This document shows positions 1 through 6,454 of a stretch of 64,000 bases of DNA, in pieces. The notes beneath the pieces are model-generated. The model saw only the letters and a program-made list of their open reading frames with translations, was not told where the DNA came from and searched no databases. This stretch comes from an uncultured Erysipelotrichaceae bacterium. GTDB taxonomy: Bacteria > Bacillota_I > Bacilli_A > RFN20 > CAG-826. The DNA is taken from the NCBI GenBank assembly GCA_902797855.1, contig CADBUI010000002.1:1-64000 (forward strand), read 5' to 3'. A program made the translations under genes and the position numbers. Within the stretch, counting starts at the first letter, position 1; every line of letters begins with the position of its first letter.

Positions 1-1
1 A

Positions 2-151
2 TTAGCCAAAAACTATGACTCATTTATCAAACCAATAGAAGAGAAGAAATTTGATAAATTTATTCATAATAAGGCTATTCAAAAAGCGGTTGAATCTTAT
101 CGTGTGAGTGAAGAACACAAAACATATTTAAAAAGCTTAAAAGTGAAGTAG
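2..151 (+). CDS. 3' end of an unidentified gene (partial)
   Basis: This is the last 49 codons of a reading frame that enters from the left edge of the window and stops at TAG (149-151). The visible part is rich in lysine and glutamate and reads as soluble, probably helical protein, with no membrane segment or catalytic motif. The 5' portion lies outside the window, so I do not recognise the family. No clear terminator follows. The next 114 bases (152-265) carry the upstream region of the antitoxin remnant. Confidence 0.55.
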   Translation, partial: LAKNYDSFIKPIEEKKFDKFIHNKAIQKAVESYRVSEEHKTYLKSLKVK

Positions 152-191
152 TGGACTATCAGTCGCCCATAATGGGTTTACTTATTGCTAA

Positions 192-211
192 TTGTACACA
201 AAAGTGTTCAA
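192..211. promoter_or_regulatory. Candidate antitoxin operator (inverted repeat with TGTACA core)
   Basis: TTGTACAC (192-199) and GTGTTCAA (204-211) form an inverted repeat with seven of eight positions matching, separated by AAAA. The left half contains TGTACA. YefM-type antitoxins are known to bind operators with a TGTACA core, and a YefM/Phd-like reading frame starts 55 bases downstream. A TATAAT-like element lies at about 245-250. The operator role is inference from position and core sequence. Confidence 0.4.
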
Positions 212-265
212 TTGTAGTTGATTACGTACGTATTGTTTGTTTAATATAATCAGGAGGAAATACTT

Positions 266-415
266 ATGGCAGTTATTATCTCTGAAGCTGAATGCAACGC
301 TATGTTAGAGACTATTTATTTATCTTCACAGAAAGGTCTTATTGAAAAGATTAAAGAAGGCGAAAAAGAAGATATTTCTAAAATGTCTACTTATAATCCA
401 AATGAAGATTGGTAG
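266..415 (+). CDS. N-terminally truncated PHD/YefM-type antitoxin
   Basis: This 49-residue frame was too short for standard calling but has a near-perfect Shine-Dalgarno AGGAGG (252-257), 8 bases before the ATG. The segment LETIYLSSQKGLIEKIKEGE and the ending YNPNEDW match the C-terminal half of PHD/YefM antitoxins, whose usual form is ETLYLLSIPGMxExIKEG...EEW. Members are normally about 80-95 residues. Here the first 35-45 residues, which form the DNA-binding fold, are missing, and the upstream frame is closed by a TAA about 80 bases before the ATG. The C-terminal toxin-neutralising tail is therefore still made, but probably not the repressor fold. A toxin stub follows directly. The family call is by recall of the consensus. 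Confidence 0.6.
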   Translation: MAVIISEAECNAMLETIYLSSQKGLIEKIKEGEKEDISKMSTYNPNEDW

Positions 416-417
416 TT

Positions 418-480
418 ATGTGGATTATTAAATTTACTAAAAACCCTTTTCGATTAATCTTCAACATAAGTCGTCATTAA
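418..480 (+). pseudogene. Remnant of a YoeB/Txe-type toxin
   Basis: A 20-codon frame begins two bases after the antitoxin stop and starts MWIIKFTKNP. Txe/YoeB RNase toxins typically start MWxIxFTKxA at exactly this spacing after a YefM antitoxin. The frame then ends at TAA (478-480) inside a terminator hairpin, so the catalytic part (about 65 more residues) is missing. Together with the shortened antitoxin this looks like a toxin-antitoxin pair reduced to its junction. The toxin identity rests on a short start motif and its position. Confidence 0.4.
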
Positions 481-494
481 TGTCGACTTTTTTG
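468..494 (+). terminator. Intrinsic terminator after the toxin remnant
   Basis: AAGTCG (468-473) pairs with CGACTT (484-489) and runs into a six-base T tract. The stem is short (6 bp). A TGA-TATAAT extended -10 element for the next gene follows within seven bases of the T tract. Confidence 0.5.
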
Positions 495-495
495 A

Positions 496-501
496 TATAA
501 T
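496..501 (+). promoter_or_regulatory. Extended -10 element for the HD protein
   Basis: TATAAT preceded by TGA, giving an extended -10 form with no good -35 match. It lies 24 bases before the ATG at 526, so the untranslated leader would be under 20 bases and shows no Shine-Dalgarno sequence. Confidence 0.5.
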
Positions 502-525
502 AACTTCAACTAGCGAGACTATCCT

Positions 526-1038
526 ATGATTCTTAGTGAAGAAACAAAGAAACAACTAGAAGACATCTATCAATCGTTTTTGCATGATGAAAAAATTATT
601 AGAATGAAAAAGATTTCTATGCATCGTGGTTCAAACTGTTTTATTCATTCTTTTAAAGTTGCAAAACTAGCAATTAAAAGAGCTATTAGGCATAAAAGAG
701 GGGACCTATTCACAATTTTATTAGGTTCAATACTTCATGATTATTATTTATATGATTGGAGAGTTGATAAATCAAAACGTAGACATCACATGGGGAGTCA
801 CCCATACACTGCAGCGAAGAATGCGGAAAAAGATTTTGGTATTCATGAACCAGTTAAAAAGGTTATTGAAAGTCATATGTGGCCTGTTAATGTTAGGAAT
901 TTTCCAAAATCCAAGGAAGCAAGAATTATTTCTAACGCTGATAAATCTATCTATTTAAAAGAGATTGTTTGTTCAAGAAGATTTAAAGCAAAAAGACAAG
1001 ACAAATATTATAAACAAATTGCGTTATTATTTGATTAA
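526..1038 (+). CDS. HD-domain phosphohydrolase-like protein
   Basis: The 170-residue protein carries the metal-binding pattern of the HD superfamily: H41, the H71-D72 pair, H117 (in ESHMWP) and D139 (in NADKS). HD proteins of this size hydrolyse phosphate esters, often of nucleotides, and act in the cytoplasm. The substrate cannot be read from the sequence. There is no signal peptide or membrane segment. It appears monocistronic: an extended -10 lies just upstream and a terminator hairpin follows at 1051. The start at 526 is the first ATG after the promoter; there is no Shine-Dalgarno match. Confidence 0.8.
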   Translation: MILSEETKKQLEDIYQSFLHDEKIIRMKKISMHRGSNCFIHSFKVAKLAIKRAIRHKRGDLFTILLGSILHDYYLYDWRVDKSKRRHHMGSHPYTAAKNAEKDFGIHEPVKKVIESHMWPVNVRNFPKSKEARIISNADKSIYLKEIVCSRRFKAKRQDKYYKQIALLFD

Positions 1039-1050
1039 TACGAAGGAAAT

Positions 1051-1076
1051 ATTTCGCTGCAATCGAAATAATTTTT
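1051..1076 (+). terminator. Intrinsic terminator after the HD gene
   Basis: ATTTCG (1051-1056) pairs with CGAAAT (1064-1069) over a seven-base loop and is followed by a five-base T run (1072-1076). Confidence 0.55.
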
Positions 1077-1136
1077 ATGAATATTTTATTTAATAAATAA
1101 TCTCTGTGATTATAATTAAATCAAGAGGAAAACGAT

Positions 1137-2174
1137 ATGAAAAAATCCGCGATTATATTTATTATTCCAACTTTATTAATGAGTGGCTGTTCAAATACAG
1201 ATATCAGACATTTCAAACTTTGGAATGAATGTGAATCTTTAACGTCACTTTGTGAATACGTAAAAGATGTCACTAATAAGAATTCTCCAAACTTTATCCC
1301 GGTTGAGGATAGAATTGCTACATTCGATATGGATGGAACATTTATCGGAGAACTTTACCCATCATATTTTGAATATAACATGCTTGAATATAGAGTCTTT
1401 GATGACCCTTCTTACAAAGATATTGCTCCAAGCGATGTTGTTGAAGTTGCTCAAATTATTAGAGATCACGCCCGAGAAGGAGCAGCCTTCCCAAGTGATA
1501 TGGATATGAGACACGCTCATGCAGCAGCAAAAGCATATTCGGGAATGTCAGTTAAAGACTTTGATAACTATGTTAAAACATATGCGAGTAAAACTCCATT
1601 TGGTTTTGAAGGCATGACATACGCAACAAGTTTCTATAAACCAATGCTTGAAGTATTTACTTACTTAGAAAAGAACGATTTTACTTATTATGTTGTCTCT
1701 GGTTCTGATCGATTCATCTGTCGTGCGCTTGTTGAATCTCTTGGAATTGCTCCTAACAGAGTTATTGGAATGGATGTCGAACTTAAATCATCTAAACAAG
1801 GTGATGAAGATGGCGTGAAATATACGATGGGAAAAGATGAAGATTTAATTAGAACAGATAACCTTCTCATCAAAAATTTAAAGACTAATAAAGTTAAACA
1901 AATTGAGCAAGAAATTGGTAAAACTCCAGTTCTTTCCTTTGGAAATAGTAGTGGCGATTGCGCGATGCATAACTTCACCATGGGAAACACCAAATATCGC
2001 AGTGATGCATATATGCTTATTGCCGATGATGATGTTAGGGATCACGCCAATTTAGTGGAAACCGCTAAAAGAGAAGCTTTATGGAAAGAAGTTAATTATC
2101 ACATCATTTCTATGAAAAATGATTTTAAAACAATATATGGAGATGGAGTTAAAAAAGTCGACTTCGTATACTAA
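1137..2174 (+). CDS. HAD-superfamily phosphatase lipoprotein
   Basis: A 345-residue protein with a lipoprotein signal: MKK, a hydrophobic stretch, then a lipobox ending SGC with the modified cysteine at about residue 18. The mature part is a haloacid-dehalogenase-fold phosphatase. Motif I is FDMDGT (nucleophile D64, acid D66), motif II is the serine in VVSGSDR, and the late acidic motif is GNSSGDC (near 269-275). The arrangement resembles the phosphoserine-phosphatase branch. It would act outside the membrane, perhaps releasing phosphate from organic substrates; that role is inferred. TATAAT (1111-1116) and an AGAGGA ribosome site (1124-1129) precede it. It is followed by a terminator and is not in an operon. 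Confidence 0.8.
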   Translation: MKKSAIIFIIPTLLMSGCSNTDIRHFKLWNECESLTSLCEYVKDVTNKNSPNFIPVEDRIATFDMDGTFIGELYPSYFEYNMLEYRVFDDPSYKDIAPSDVVEVAQIIRDHAREGAAFPSDMDMRHAHAAAKAYSGMSVKDFDNYVKTYASKTPFGFEGMTYATSFYKPMLEVFTYLEKNDFTYYVVSGSDRFICRALVESLGIAPNRVIGMDVELKSSKQGDEDGVKYTMGKDEDLIRTDNLLIKNLKTNKVKQIEQEIGKTPVLSFGNSSGDCAMHNFTMGNTKYRSDAYMLIADDDVRDHANLVETAKREALWKEVNYHIISMKNDFKTIYGDGVKKVDFVY

Positions 2175-2200
2175 AACAAACTGAAGTTTGATTATCTAGA

Positions 2201-2227
2201 AAATAGGAAAGAAAAATCCTGTTTTTT
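2201..2227 (+). terminator. Intrinsic terminator after the HAD lipoprotein
   Basis: AAATAGGA (2201-2208) pairs with TCCTGTTT (2217-2224), eight pairs including one T-G wobble, and ends in a six-base T run. Confidence 0.5.
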
Positions 2228-2246
2228 AGTATCAAATGTTTTTTGA

Positions 2247-2252
2247 TATAAT
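2247..2252 (+). promoter_or_regulatory. Extended -10 element for the 2271 gene
   Basis: TGA-TATAAT, the same arrangement as at 496, 18 bases before the ATG. The leader would be about a dozen bases and contains no purine-rich ribosome site. Confidence 0.5.
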
Positions 2253-2270
2253 AAAAACATAATCATCACT

Positions 2271-2942
2271 ATGAACGACTTAACTAAAAAAATAATTAGA
2301 ATCTTAATCCTAACTGCATTAGTTGTGGTGGGTTTGTTAGGCATTATTTTTACAGCACTTTCCACTGATTTTATGGGCGGAAGTTCTGTATTCTTATTTT
2401 TCACTGTTCAAAGTAATATATTTATTATTTTGATGGCCTTAGTGACCTTATGTAATGAAGTGTATTCGTTGATATTCAAAAAGTCATTCATGAATCAAAT
2501 AATTTTATATGTTAAGTTTGTCGCAACAATTGCTATTACGATTACGTTTATTGTTTTCTTCACAATGCTTGCGCCACTTCTTGGCCCAGATTATCTTTTA
2601 TCATTTAACAATTTCTCTTTGCATGCAATTGTTCCAATTTTAGCCATAGTGGATTTCTTCTTATTTGATACTGATATCAACTTAACTTATCCAAGATCAT
2701 CTATGGGTGCGATTGCACCATTATGTTATGTGATATTTGTCTATATAGGAGTGCCACTAAATTTCCAATATGCAGAAAACACAAAATTCCCATATTTCTT
2801 CTTAGATTATGAGACAAATGGTTTCTTATTTGAAAAAGGATTTGGAATTATTATGTGGATACTTGTGTTAATTATTGGAATATCAGGACTATGTGTCTTA
2901 TTCTGTTTCCTTATGAAACTTAGACAAAAGAAAGCTAAATAA
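2271..2942 (+). CDS. Pr6Pr-family-like integral membrane protein
   Basis: A 223-residue protein with about six hydrophobic segments spread over its full length. FFTVQSNIF, HAIVPILAIVDFFLFD and the late PYFFLD are reminiscent of the Pr6Pr / FAR-17a-AIG1-like membrane family of Bacillota (usual forms FTxQSNLL, HxxxPLLxxxDxxLFD and YPYFFLD). The biochemical role of that family is not established to my knowledge. Its gene stops four bases before the glycosyltransferase start at 2947, so the two are very likely co-transcribed and translationally coupled. That suggests, without proving it, a link to membrane glycolipids. Confidence 0.65.
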   Translation: MNDLTKKIIRILILTALVVVGLLGIIFTALSTDFMGGSSVFLFFTVQSNIFIILMALVTLCNEVYSLIFKKSFMNQIILYVKFVATIAITITFIVFFTMLAPLLGPDYLLSFNNFSLHAIVPILAIVDFFLFDTDINLTYPRSSMGAIAPLCYVIFVYIGVPLNFQYAENTKFPYFFLDYETNGFLFEKGFGIIMWILVLIIGISGLCVLFCFLMKLRQKKAK

Positions 2943-2946
2943 AAAT

Positions 2947-3963
2947 ATGAAAGTACTACTTTATTTTGAAGGAATTGAAAAAATCAAAAAAAGCGGAATT
3001 GGTAGAGCCATGCGTCACCAAATGTATGCTTTAAAATCTGCAGGTGTTGATTTCACAATTGACCCAAAAGATTCTTATGATATGGTGCATATCAATACAC
3101 TTTTTTCAAAATCCAAAAAGATTCTTAAAAAAGCAAATAAAAAAGGAATACCTGCTATCGTTCATGGTCATTCAACGTATGAAGATTTCCGCGATAGCTT
3201 TAGACTTTGGAAAGTCGCAAAACTTTGGTTCTATCCTCAACTAACATACATGTATAAACATGCAGGAATGATTATCACTCCTACTCCATATTCTGAAAGA
3301 TTAATTAAGTCATATCACTTATGTGATAATGTCACTAATGTCACAAACGGAATTAATCTTGATGATTATAAAGACGATCCAAAGAAAGTTGAAGACTTTA
3401 AAAATCATTTCGGAATCACAAATCAGAAAGTTGTGATTGGAATCGGCTTCCCATTCCAAAGAAAAGGCATTCATGATTTTATTGAAGTAGCAAGAATGAA
3501 TCCAGACATCACATTTATTTGGTTTGGCTATCTCCAAAGAGCGTTAACATCATTAAAGATGCTAAAAGCAATGAAACATAAACCTGATAATGTCATTCTT
3601 CCAGGATATATTGATAACTCAATTATCAAAGGCGCGATGCAATATGCTTCTTGTTTATTCTTCCCTTCATATGAAGAAACGGAAGGTATTGTCGTTTTAG
3701 AAGCTCTCGCCTCACATTGCCCAGTTCTTGTTAGAAGAATTGGAGTTTATGATGAGTGGTTAGTGGAAAACGAAAACTGTCTTATGGGCGCATCTAACGA
3801 AGAATTTAACGATAAACTTCATAAACTTATGAGTATGGATACATCTAAGATGGTTGAAAGTGGCTATAAAGTTGTGGAACAAAGAACGCTTGAAATCGTT
3901 GGAAAGAAACTAAAAAATATCTACGAAGACTTTTATTCAAAAGCCAAAAAAGTTTCCAATTAG
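2947..3963 (+). CDS. GT4 glycosyltransferase, CpoA/BgsA-like glycolipid synthase candidate
   Basis: A 338-residue GT-B-fold retaining glycosyltransferase. The N-terminal start (LLYFEG...KKSGIGRAMRHQ) and HINTLFSK/HGHST segments resemble the CpoA/BgsA group, which adds a second sugar to glucosyl-diacylglycerol in streptococci and enterococci. The C-terminal half has the GT4 nucleotide-sugar signature in which EETEGIVVLEAL (about residues 243-255) takes the place of the usual ExFGxxxLEA. No signal peptide is present; it would act at the cytoplasmic face of the membrane. It follows the Pr6Pr-like gene by four bases without a Shine-Dalgarno sequence, which implies coupling. The sugar donor and acceptor are inferred from family memory. 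Confidence 0.75.
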   Translation: MKVLLYFEGIEKIKKSGIGRAMRHQMYALKSAGVDFTIDPKDSYDMVHINTLFSKSKKILKKANKKGIPAIVHGHSTYEDFRDSFRLWKVAKLWFYPQLTYMYKHAGMIITPTPYSERLIKSYHLCDNVTNVTNGINLDDYKDDPKKVEDFKNHFGITNQKVVIGIGFPFQRKGIHDFIEVARMNPDITFIWFGYLQRALTSLKMLKAMKHKPDNVILPGYIDNSIIKGAMQYASCLFFPSYEETEGIVVLEALASHCPVLVRRIGVYDEWLVENENCLMGASNEEFNDKLHKLMSMDTSKMVESGYKVVEQRTLEIVGKKLKNIYEDFYSKAKKVSN

Positions 3964-3981
3964 TCATCACTAAATCAAGAT

Positions 3982-4008
3982 TTGGTCCTTATTATGGGAC
4001 CTTTTTTG
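3982..4008 (+). terminator. Intrinsic terminator after the glycosyltransferase
   Basis: GGTCC (3984-3988) pairs with GGACC (3997-4001) and a six-base T run follows. Confidence 0.65.
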
Positions 4009-4047
4009 ATAATTTTAGTTAAATGTCAAAATTCCTTATTTCTTTTA

Positions 4048-4076
4048 TTGAAAGTGAAGGGTTAGAAATGTATATT
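4048..4076 (+). promoter_or_regulatory. Sigma-70/A-type promoter of the zinc-finger protein
   Basis: TTGAAA (4048-4053), a 17-base spacer, and TATATT (4071-4076). The start codon is 29 bases past the -10, leaving a leader of about 22 bases with a weak AGGT ribosome site. Confidence 0.6.
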
Positions 4077-4105
4077 ATTTATCGGATAAACTAGGTAAAA
4101 AAGAA

Positions 4106-5119
4106 ATGTGGAAGTGCGGTATTTGTGGTGAATGGAATTCCGAGATGGATGTCGCCTGTGTTAAGTGCGATTCCGCAAGAGGTGCAACTATTCCTGCTCA
4201 TCAAACACCAAAACCTACTACTGTTTCTCCAATTGATCCAATTGAACATAAGGTTGAACCTACTCCAGTTATTAACGCTGCACCTATTCAACAACCTCAA
4301 AAAGTTGAATCTCAGGTTAGCGTAGCTATTAAATCTGTATTTAACGATAAGACCAAAACTCTTGGTACATCCTTATTATTCCTTTTTATCGCAAGTATTT
4401 TCTATGTGATTTTTAAAGTTGGTGTTCTCACTAGTGATACATCAAACATTCTTGCGATGGTGAGTTTTGGAGTAACCGCTCTTAGTTCACTTTTATTTTT
4501 AATTCTCTCAATCTTCGCCTTTGCAGGTAAAAACAAAGGTGTTTTAACAGTTTCGTTATTTATTTTGGTAGCTTGCTACGCAGTTGATAGTGTGACGAAC
4601 TTCGTTAAAAACCAAAGTGAATTCGCTAACGTTGGAGCGCTTGTTTTTTCAGGTGTCATCTTCGTAATGGGAATTGTTATTGCAATTACTTTAAGTTTAA
4701 AGAAAATCTCAGTGTCCAAAATTATTCTAATAATCTTCTCAGTCCTTATTATTATTTTTGAAATCTTCTTACTCATTTCCTCTATTACAGATATTGGAAG
4801 TATCAATGCACTTATAAGTGAAGATGGAAAAATTGAAATTAGTAAGATGTTTTTAATCTTCTATCACGCGATTCAATTAATCGCTTTACTTATTTTCTTA
4901 ATCTTCTCCGTTTCATCTAAAGAGTCTGTTGCTTCTTTAGAAACTCTTGATCCAGAAGCTAAAAAACTTCTTGATGAAAAAGCTCAAAAAGAAAAGAAAG
5001 ATAATGAACAACTTGATAATGTTGAGATGCTTAAAAAGATTCATGAATTATACGAAAATGGTGTTATTTCTCGTAAAGAATACGAGAAGAAACACATGAA
5101 ATACTATAAGAAACTCTAA
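4106..5119 (+). CDS. Membrane protein with N-terminal RanBP2-type zinc finger and C-terminal SHOCT-like segment
   Basis: A 337-residue protein in three parts. Residues 2-21 match the RanBP2 zinc-finger spacing: W2, C4-x2-C7, x3, N11, x6, C18-x2-C21. A proline/threonine-rich linker (about 25-70) leads to a membrane block with about six hydrophobic segments (about 90-275). The last 30 residues (MLKKIHELYENGVISRKEYE...) resemble SHOCT, a short oligomerisation motif in which a helix is followed by GxIxxxEYExKK. The function is unknown. The likely topology puts both ends in the cytoplasm, with the finger binding another protein or nucleic acid. It is monocistronic, with its own promoter and a strong terminator. 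Confidence 0.7.
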   Translation: MWKCGICGEWNSEMDVACVKCDSARGATIPAHQTPKPTTVSPIDPIEHKVEPTPVINAAPIQQPQKVESQVSVAIKSVFNDKTKTLGTSLLFLFIASIFYVIFKVGVLTSDTSNILAMVSFGVTALSSLLFLILSIFAFAGKNKGVLTVSLFILVACYAVDSVTNFVKNQSEFANVGALVFSGVIFVMGIVIAITLSLKKISVSKIILIIFSVLIIIFEIFLLISSITDIGSINALISEDGKIEISKMFLIFYHAIQLIALLIFLIFSVSSKESVASLETLDPEAKKLLDEKAQKEKKDNEQLDNVEMLKKIHELYENGVISRKEYEKKHMKYYKKL

Positions 5120-5140
5120 TTTATAGTGTCACAAATTAAA

Positions 5141-5174
5141 GGACCGTTTACTTTGATACAAACGGTCTTTTTTT
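5141..5174 (+). terminator. Strong intrinsic terminator
   Basis: GACCGTTT (5142-5149) pairs with AAACGGTC (5160-5167), eight perfect pairs, followed by a T run of seven or more. Confidence 0.8.
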
Positions 5175-5197
5175 ATGACTATTTAGTCCCTTAAAAA

Positions 5198-5226
5198 TTG
5201 ATATCTCTTAAAACGTAGTTTAAAAT
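5198..5226 (+). promoter_or_regulatory. Promoter of the diguanylate cyclase gene, with leaderless start
   Basis: TTGATA (5198-5203), a 17-base spacer, and TAAAAT (5221-5226). Only ten bases separate the -10 from the ATG at 5237, so transcription would begin about four bases before the start codon. Confidence 0.6.
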
Positions 5227-5236
5227 AGGGTCGTAT

Positions 5237-6373
5237 ATGGCTACTAACACTCTTGGAAAATATCTACTATACGGTGGAATTAGTAAAGAAGAATATAAGA
5301 AAACCAAACCGATGATCAATCGCCAAAATTTAAAACTTTGGAAATATTCATCGGTCTTTTTTGAAATCTTATTTGTCGCTGTTTTCGTTGTTTCGTTAGT
5401 GCTTATAAACGTAAGTGCACCTGATAGTCAATTATCTCTTGAAGCAAGCGGATATATTGTTCCATTTGGAATTCTTTCGGTATATATGATGCTATTTGCG
5501 ATTGTTATGCTCGTAGGAATTAAACCAGAATCAAAATCACTTATACCTTTGGTATATATTTCAAATATTGTCATGCTTAGCTGCGTCGGATATGCATCTA
5601 TTTTCTCTTCAGGAAATGATGCTGGTGTTTCCTTCTGTGCAGTTATTGCAGCTCTTCCATTTTTCACTGTAGATAGACCACTCCGCTATAGTTTATTCAC
5701 TATGACATTTGGGGTTGCTTATGTCTTATTAAGTGCGCTTGTTAAACCAATACTTCATCCTTTGGTTGAAGTCATGAAAGACGTCTTATTTGGAAGTGTC
5801 TTTACACTTGTTTCAATATTCATTTCATTATTTTCAAACATCACAAGAATCAAACAATATTTCTTAACCTTAACTGTTGAAGTTGAAAGAGACACTGACG
5901 CTTTAACTGGTGTTAAAAATATCAACGCCTACGATAGAGCGGTTGAAGAAATCAAAGCGAAGATTAGGAATCATGAAAACTTTAGATTTGCTATTGCAAT
6001 TTTTGATATCAACGATTTAAAAGGAATGAATGATAGCTATGGTCACTCCGCTGGTGATAAACTCATCATTCGTTCATCAAAGCTCATTTGTGATGCTTTT
6101 AAGCATTCCCCAGTTTATCGTATTGGTGGAGACGAATTCGTTGTCATTCTTTCAGGTGAAGATTATTCAAATAGAGAAAGAATTATTCGCACTCTTCATG
6201 AGACTCTTGATAAAGAAAGAATTAGTGAGAAACCAGAAGAAGCAACATCGATTGCTTTTGGTGTCTCCATTTATAATTCCCTTAAAGATTTCGATTATGT
6301 CACGATTTTCTCACGCGCTGACGCTGAGATGTATGACAATAAACGCATAATTAAGTCAAAAAGTAATCATTAA
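5237..6373 (+). CDS. Membrane-bound GGDEF diguanylate cyclase
   Basis: A 378-residue protein. The first 215 residues contain five or six hydrophobic segments that form a sensory membrane domain. The rest is a complete GGDEF domain: the DTDALTGxxN entry, the FDINDLKGMND substrate-binding stretch, and an intact GGDEF active site at residues 297-301. Such enzymes make cyclic di-GMP from two GTP. The usual feedback-inhibition RxxD site just before GGDEF is absent, so product inhibition by that route is not expected. No c-di-GMP phosphodiesterase or receptor is visible in the window. It has its own promoter and a terminator at 6386, which separates it from gdpP. Confidence 0.88.
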   Translation: MATNTLGKYLLYGGISKEEYKKTKPMINRQNLKLWKYSSVFFEILFVAVFVVSLVLINVSAPDSQLSLEASGYIVPFGILSVYMMLFAIVMLVGIKPESKSLIPLVYISNIVMLSCVGYASIFSSGNDAGVSFCAVIAALPFFTVDRPLRYSLFTMTFGVAYVLLSALVKPILHPLVEVMKDVLFGSVFTLVSIFISLFSNITRIKQYFLTLTVEVERDTDALTGVKNINAYDRAVEEIKAKIRNHENFRFAIAIFDINDLKGMNDSYGHSAGDKLIIRSSKLICDAFKHSPVYRIGGDEFVVILSGEDYSNRERIIRTLHETLDKERISEKPEEATSIAFGVSIYNSLKDFDYVTIFSRADAEMYDNKRIIKSKSNH

Positions 6374-6385
6374 CTAAATAAAAAT

Positions 6386-6422
6386 AAAAGAGTGCGAAAA
6401 AATCTATTTTCACTCTTTTTTA
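6386..6422 (+). terminator. Intrinsic terminator between the cyclase and gdpP
   Basis: AAAAGAGTG (6386-6394) pairs with CACTCTTTT (6411-6419) and ends in T's to 6422. Its position shows that an in-frame upstream extension of gdpP beginning at 6392 cannot be the real start. Confidence 0.7.
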
Positions 6423-6438
6423 CTTATAGCATTGTTGC

Positions 6439-6444
6439 TATAAT
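6439..6444 (+). promoter_or_regulatory. -10 element of the gdpP-rplI-dnaB-walJ operon
   Basis: TATAAT, ten bases before the ATG at 6455, preceded by the previous gene's terminator. The -35 is poor. The predicted transcript would start about four bases before the ATG, which is a leaderless arrangement. Confidence 0.5.
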
Positions 6445-6454
6445 TAAAGTCAAT

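Noticed and set aside
1688-1993. A 101-codon antisense frame in the HAD lipoprotein gene.
   Set aside because: Complementary shadow of a conserved coding region without promoter or ribosome site.
6392-6454. In-frame N-terminal extension of gdpP.
   Set aside because: It runs through the terminator hairpin of the previous gene and the gdpP -10.
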